DNA of 7,554 bases from JAUYQE01 sp035289745 (GTDB taxonomy: Archaea > Nanobdellota > Nanobdellia > Woesearchaeales > GW2011-AR9), in contig DATDWF010000081.1 of NCBI GenBank assembly GCA_035289745.1, positions 1-7,554 of the forward strand, read 5' to 3'. Below, one piece after another: positions 6,203-7,554 of this stretch. A model generated the notes under the pieces. The model did not search any database and was not told the DNA's origin. It saw only the letters and a list, made by a program, of their open reading frames with translations. Both the position numbers and the translations under genes were made by a program. The first letter of the stretch is position 1; every line of letters starts with the position of its first letter.

Positions 6203-6706
6203 ATGGAATTACATAACTACTCATTACGAGAAATTGAAAGAAAATTCAAAGCGGAAAATGATATTAAAGTCAAGGAACGTCTGCAAATACTTTTGTATAC
6301 CAGAAAAGGGTATACCCAAAGGGAAGTGGTTGATATGCTTCTCGTTAGTAAAGGAAAAGTATTCTTCTGGAAACAACGTTTTGAATTGCAGGGATTTGGA
6401 GGTCTATACGACAAAGAAGGTAGAGGTCGTAAGGCAGAACTCACAGAGGAAGAACTGAGCATGTTAGCCTCATCTCTTGCTGATGGATATTTGATGAAGA
6501 ATGGATATACTCGTCCCTACAAAACAAAAGATGTACTGAAATTTATTCTTGATGTTTTTGAGATAACTTATACCCTAAGACATGTAAGACGGTTGCTTCG
6601 GCAAATGGGTCTTACATTGAAGGTTCCTCGACCACGACACAAAAGAAGAAATCAAGAGAATGTTGATGAATTCAAAATAGAATTTAAAAAAAAATTCAAG
6701 AATTAG
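6203..6706 (+). CDS. IS630-like transposase, first frame (DNA-binding part)
   Basis: This 167-residue frame holds the N-terminal DNA-binding half of the transposase. Residues about 20-60 form a helix-turn-helix (KERLQILLYTRKGYTQREVV, then LLVSKGKVFFWKQRF), followed by GRGRKAELTEEE, a common IS630 linker. A second helix-turn-helix with wing appears at about 129-148 (TYTLRHVRRLLRQMGLTLKV), as in IS630 proteins just before the catalytic domain. The ATG at 6203 follows GAGGTGA (6191-6197) by five bases and is preferred over a GTG at 6194 that lies inside that site. The frame ends at TAG 6704-6706, shortly after a run of nine A's where the reading is expected to shift to the second frame. Confidence 0.88.
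   Translation: MELHNYSLREIERKFKAENDIKVKERLQILLYTRKGYTQREVVDMLLVSKGKVFFWKQRFELQGFGGLYDKEGRGRKAELTEEELSMLASSLADGYLMKNGYTRPYKTKDVLKFILDVFEITYTLRHVRRLLRQMGLTLKVPRPRHKRRNQENVDEFKIEFKKKFKN
6686..6694 (+). other. Nine-A slippery run, likely -1 frameshift site
   Basis: The first transposase frame reads TTT AAA AAA AAA TTC across this run. The second frame is closed just before it by TAA (6685-6687) and is open from here on. A one-base backward slip on A-AAA-AAA (6688-6694) yields KKIQELGEEYVVVTYDQ, which is the sequence expected at this point in IS630 transposases. An indel in the A run, real or from sequencing, would look the same. Confidence 0.7.
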
Positions 6707-6717
6707 GAGAAGAATAT

Positions 6718-7206
6718 GTGGTTGTAACCTACGATCAAGCAAAGTTTTGTCTTGATGCAGATGTTCGAAGAGGATGGGCATTCATTGGTGAAACACCAAT
6801 TGTGTACAAGAATGGTTCTAAAGAATCAATTAGTATTGGCGGCGCTTATAGCTCAACAAAAGAATTCCATTTTCATGAAATGGAATGGCAAACGAAAGAA
6901 AATGTTTTGTGGAATCTTAAGCTTCTTCGTCTAAAATTCCCTAAAATGTTCTTGCTTTTGGATAAAGCAACGTGGAATAAAAACAAAATGGTGATGGGAT
7001 GGATGGAAAGAGAAAATATCCCCTATATGTTTTTTCCAACAGGAGCTTCTGATTTAAATCCTGTAGAGTTCTGTTGGAAAGTAACCAGAGAAGAAGTAAC
7101 AGCAAATGAATCACATAATTCAAAAAAAGAACTGTATGACCACTTAGAAAATTTTTGGAGAAAACATATTTTTACGCATAATGTGACCAATTATTTAAGT
7201 CCGTGA
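6718..7206 (+). CDS. IS630-like transposase, second frame (DDE catalytic part)
   Basis: The coordinates start at the first GTG, but the frame is open from 6688 and the protein is probably made only as a frameshift fusion with the first frame (334 residues in total). Numbered from the GTG, the catalytic triad is D6 (TYDQAKF), D82 (LLLDKATWNK) and E117 (ASDLNPVEFCW), giving DD34E spacing typical of IS630/Tc1-like enzymes. The family usually has DE at the first site and D-N at the second; here they are DQ and DK, while the acidic residues themselves are retained. The last codons (NVTNYLSP and TGA at 7204-7206) lie in the right inverted repeat. No independent ribosome binding site at normal spacing fits well, although GGAGAAG (6706-6712) is close by. 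Confidence 0.88.
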   Translation: MVVTYDQAKFCLDADVRRGWAFIGETPIVYKNGSKESISIGGAYSSTKEFHFHEMEWQTKENVLWNLKLLRLKFPKMFLLLDKATWNKNKMVMGWMERENIPYMFFPTGASDLNPVEFCWKVTREEVTANESHNSKKELYDHLENFWRKHIFTHNVTNYLSP

Positions 7207-7211
7207 CTATA
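7180..7211 (-). repeat. Right terminal inverted repeat of the IS630-like element (with flanking TA)
   Basis: This is the partner of 6128-6159, with 25 of 32 positions matching. It contains the last codons and stop of the transposase. The outer TA at 7210-7211 pairs with the TA at 6128-6129 as the target duplication. Confidence 0.85.
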
Positions 7212-7213
7212 GT

Positions 7214-7405
7214 ATGATTTCAAAAGTTTATGTCGGCAAAATTCCTCGTTCTACGGTAAGGGGATATGACGAAGGCTTGAAACTTTTGGCGAGAGTTTAT
7301 CATGCCGGTCTAAGAAGGCCTAATGAGTCTATGACTGAAGAAGAAGCGGAGCAATTACGGGAAGCGGTCCATCGCCATCATGATGGGGATGATGTTGTAT
7401 TCTAG
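7214..7405 (+). CDS. Small hypothetical frame; may be the 3' part of the interrupted beta-helix gene
   Basis: This 63-residue frame begins three bases after the IS and its TA. It is charged, with a basic first half (KVYVGKIPRSTVRGYDEG, ARVYHAGLRRP) and an acidic, His-containing end (TEEEAEQLREAVHRHHDGDD). I do not recognise it, and no signal peptide, membrane segment or motif is evident. No ribosome binding site precedes the ATG. If the IS and one TA are removed, this frame is in phase with the beta-helix frame upstream (AAT AGT ATG across the joint), with no stop between. It may therefore be the original C-terminus, although it does not look like beta-helix sequence. Alternatively it is an independent small gene, possibly read from a TATA-like TTATTTAA in the IS right end (7191-7198, about 20 bases upstream). 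Confidence 0.45.
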   Translation: MISKVYVGKIPRSTVRGYDEGLKLLARVYHAGLRRPNESMTEEEAEQLREAVHRHHDGDDVVF

Positions 7406-7458
7406 TGACTCTCGAAAAATTCTGAATTATGCAACAGAGCCGTTCTGAACGCCAGAGT

Positions 7459-7554
7459 CTACCGCAGCACTTCTTGCCTTATTCTGTTAATAACGCTTCT
7501 TGTAGATTTTGGCGCCTCTTCGGTGCTGATTCCATACTTTGTGATGTCAAAAGC
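7459..7554 (-). CDS. C-terminal 31 residues of an unidentified protein, cut by window edge
   Basis: The minus strand is open from the right edge to TAG at 7461-7459. It encodes a helical, basic end with pieces AFDITKYGISTEEAPKSTR and SVINRIRQEVLR. The even mix of charged and aliphatic residues reads like real protein, but the family cannot be told from so little. It converges on the 7214-7405 frame with a 53-base gap (7406-7458), which contains a small inverted repeat (CGTTC-T-GAACG, 7441-7451) and nothing else recognisable. Confidence 0.5.
   Translation of the reverse strand, partial: AFDITKYGISTEEAPKSTRSVINRIRQEVLR

Larger units (their letters stand above)
6130..7209 (+). mobile_element. 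IS630-like insertion sequence, about 1,080 bp
   Basis: The element is bounded by imperfect inverted repeats (left 6130-6159, right 7180-7209) and flanked by TA on both sides (6128-6129 and 7210-7211), the target duplication typical of IS630/Tc1-mariner elements. It holds one transposase in two overlapping frames and is visibly more AT-rich than gltX or purA. It interrupts the beta-helix gene. Its ends, promoter, ribosome binding site and catalytic residues look intact, so it may be recent and active, provided the frameshift works. Confidence 0.9.

Noticed and set aside
7407..7459. GACTCT...AGAGTC inverted repeat in the convergent gap, as a terminator or attachment site
   Set aside because: The arms are only six bases with a loop of about 40 bases and no T-run; chance is likely.
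1..7554. CRISPR array, tRNA or rRNA genes
   Set aside because: No regularly spaced repeats, cloverleaf-like segments or rRNA-like stretches were seen on either strand.

Overview
The window looks like a chromosomal segment of an archaeon. The glutamyl-tRNA synthetase is the archaeal type, TATA-like boxes sit at archaeal distances from several genes, and there is a secreted parallel beta-helix protein full of N-glycosylation sequons. The mix of archaeal housekeeping genes, an uncharacterised winged-helix protein and bacterial-looking accessory genes suggests a DPANN-type lineage such as Woesearchaeota. That placement is inference; no rRNA or other decisive marker is present.

Layout. (1) Minus strand, 1-1201: a bacterial-looking pair, a Bro-N/DinD-like protein (350-1201) followed by the N-terminal part of a RadC-family protein that runs off the left edge (1-326). 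(2) 1202-1311: a divergent intergenic region with a near-palindromic TATA box (1250-1257) that could serve both directions, and a tandem 8-base repeat. (3) Plus strand, 1312-5111: a compact cluster of gltX (archaeal GluRS), a small winged-helix protein of unknown function (3146-3691) and purA (adenylosuccinate synthetase with an internal insertion of about 34 residues). (4) 5112-5216: an AT-rich promoter region. (5) 5217-7405: a signal-peptide-bearing beta-helix gene interrupted by an IS630-like element of about 1,080 bp (about 6130-7209), followed by a 63-codon reading frame. (6) 7459-7554, minus strand: the last 31 codons of an unidentified gene cut by the right edge.

The IS has imperfect terminal inverted repeats (25 of 32 positions including the flanking TA), a TA target duplication, and a transposase split into two frames joined across a run of nine A's, consistent with -1 frameshifting. 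The D, D and E residues, spaced DD34E, are all present. The IS end supplies the stop codon of the beta-helix frame. Removing the IS and one TA in silico joins the beta-helix frame in phase to the downstream 63-codon frame, giving one 368-residue reading frame. No CRISPR array, tRNA or rRNA was seen. I do not see a clear new multi-gene system. The best leads are the IS-split beta-helix locus, the Bro-N/RadC pair in an archaeal setting, the PurA insertion and the conserved-looking winged-helix gene between gltX and purA.
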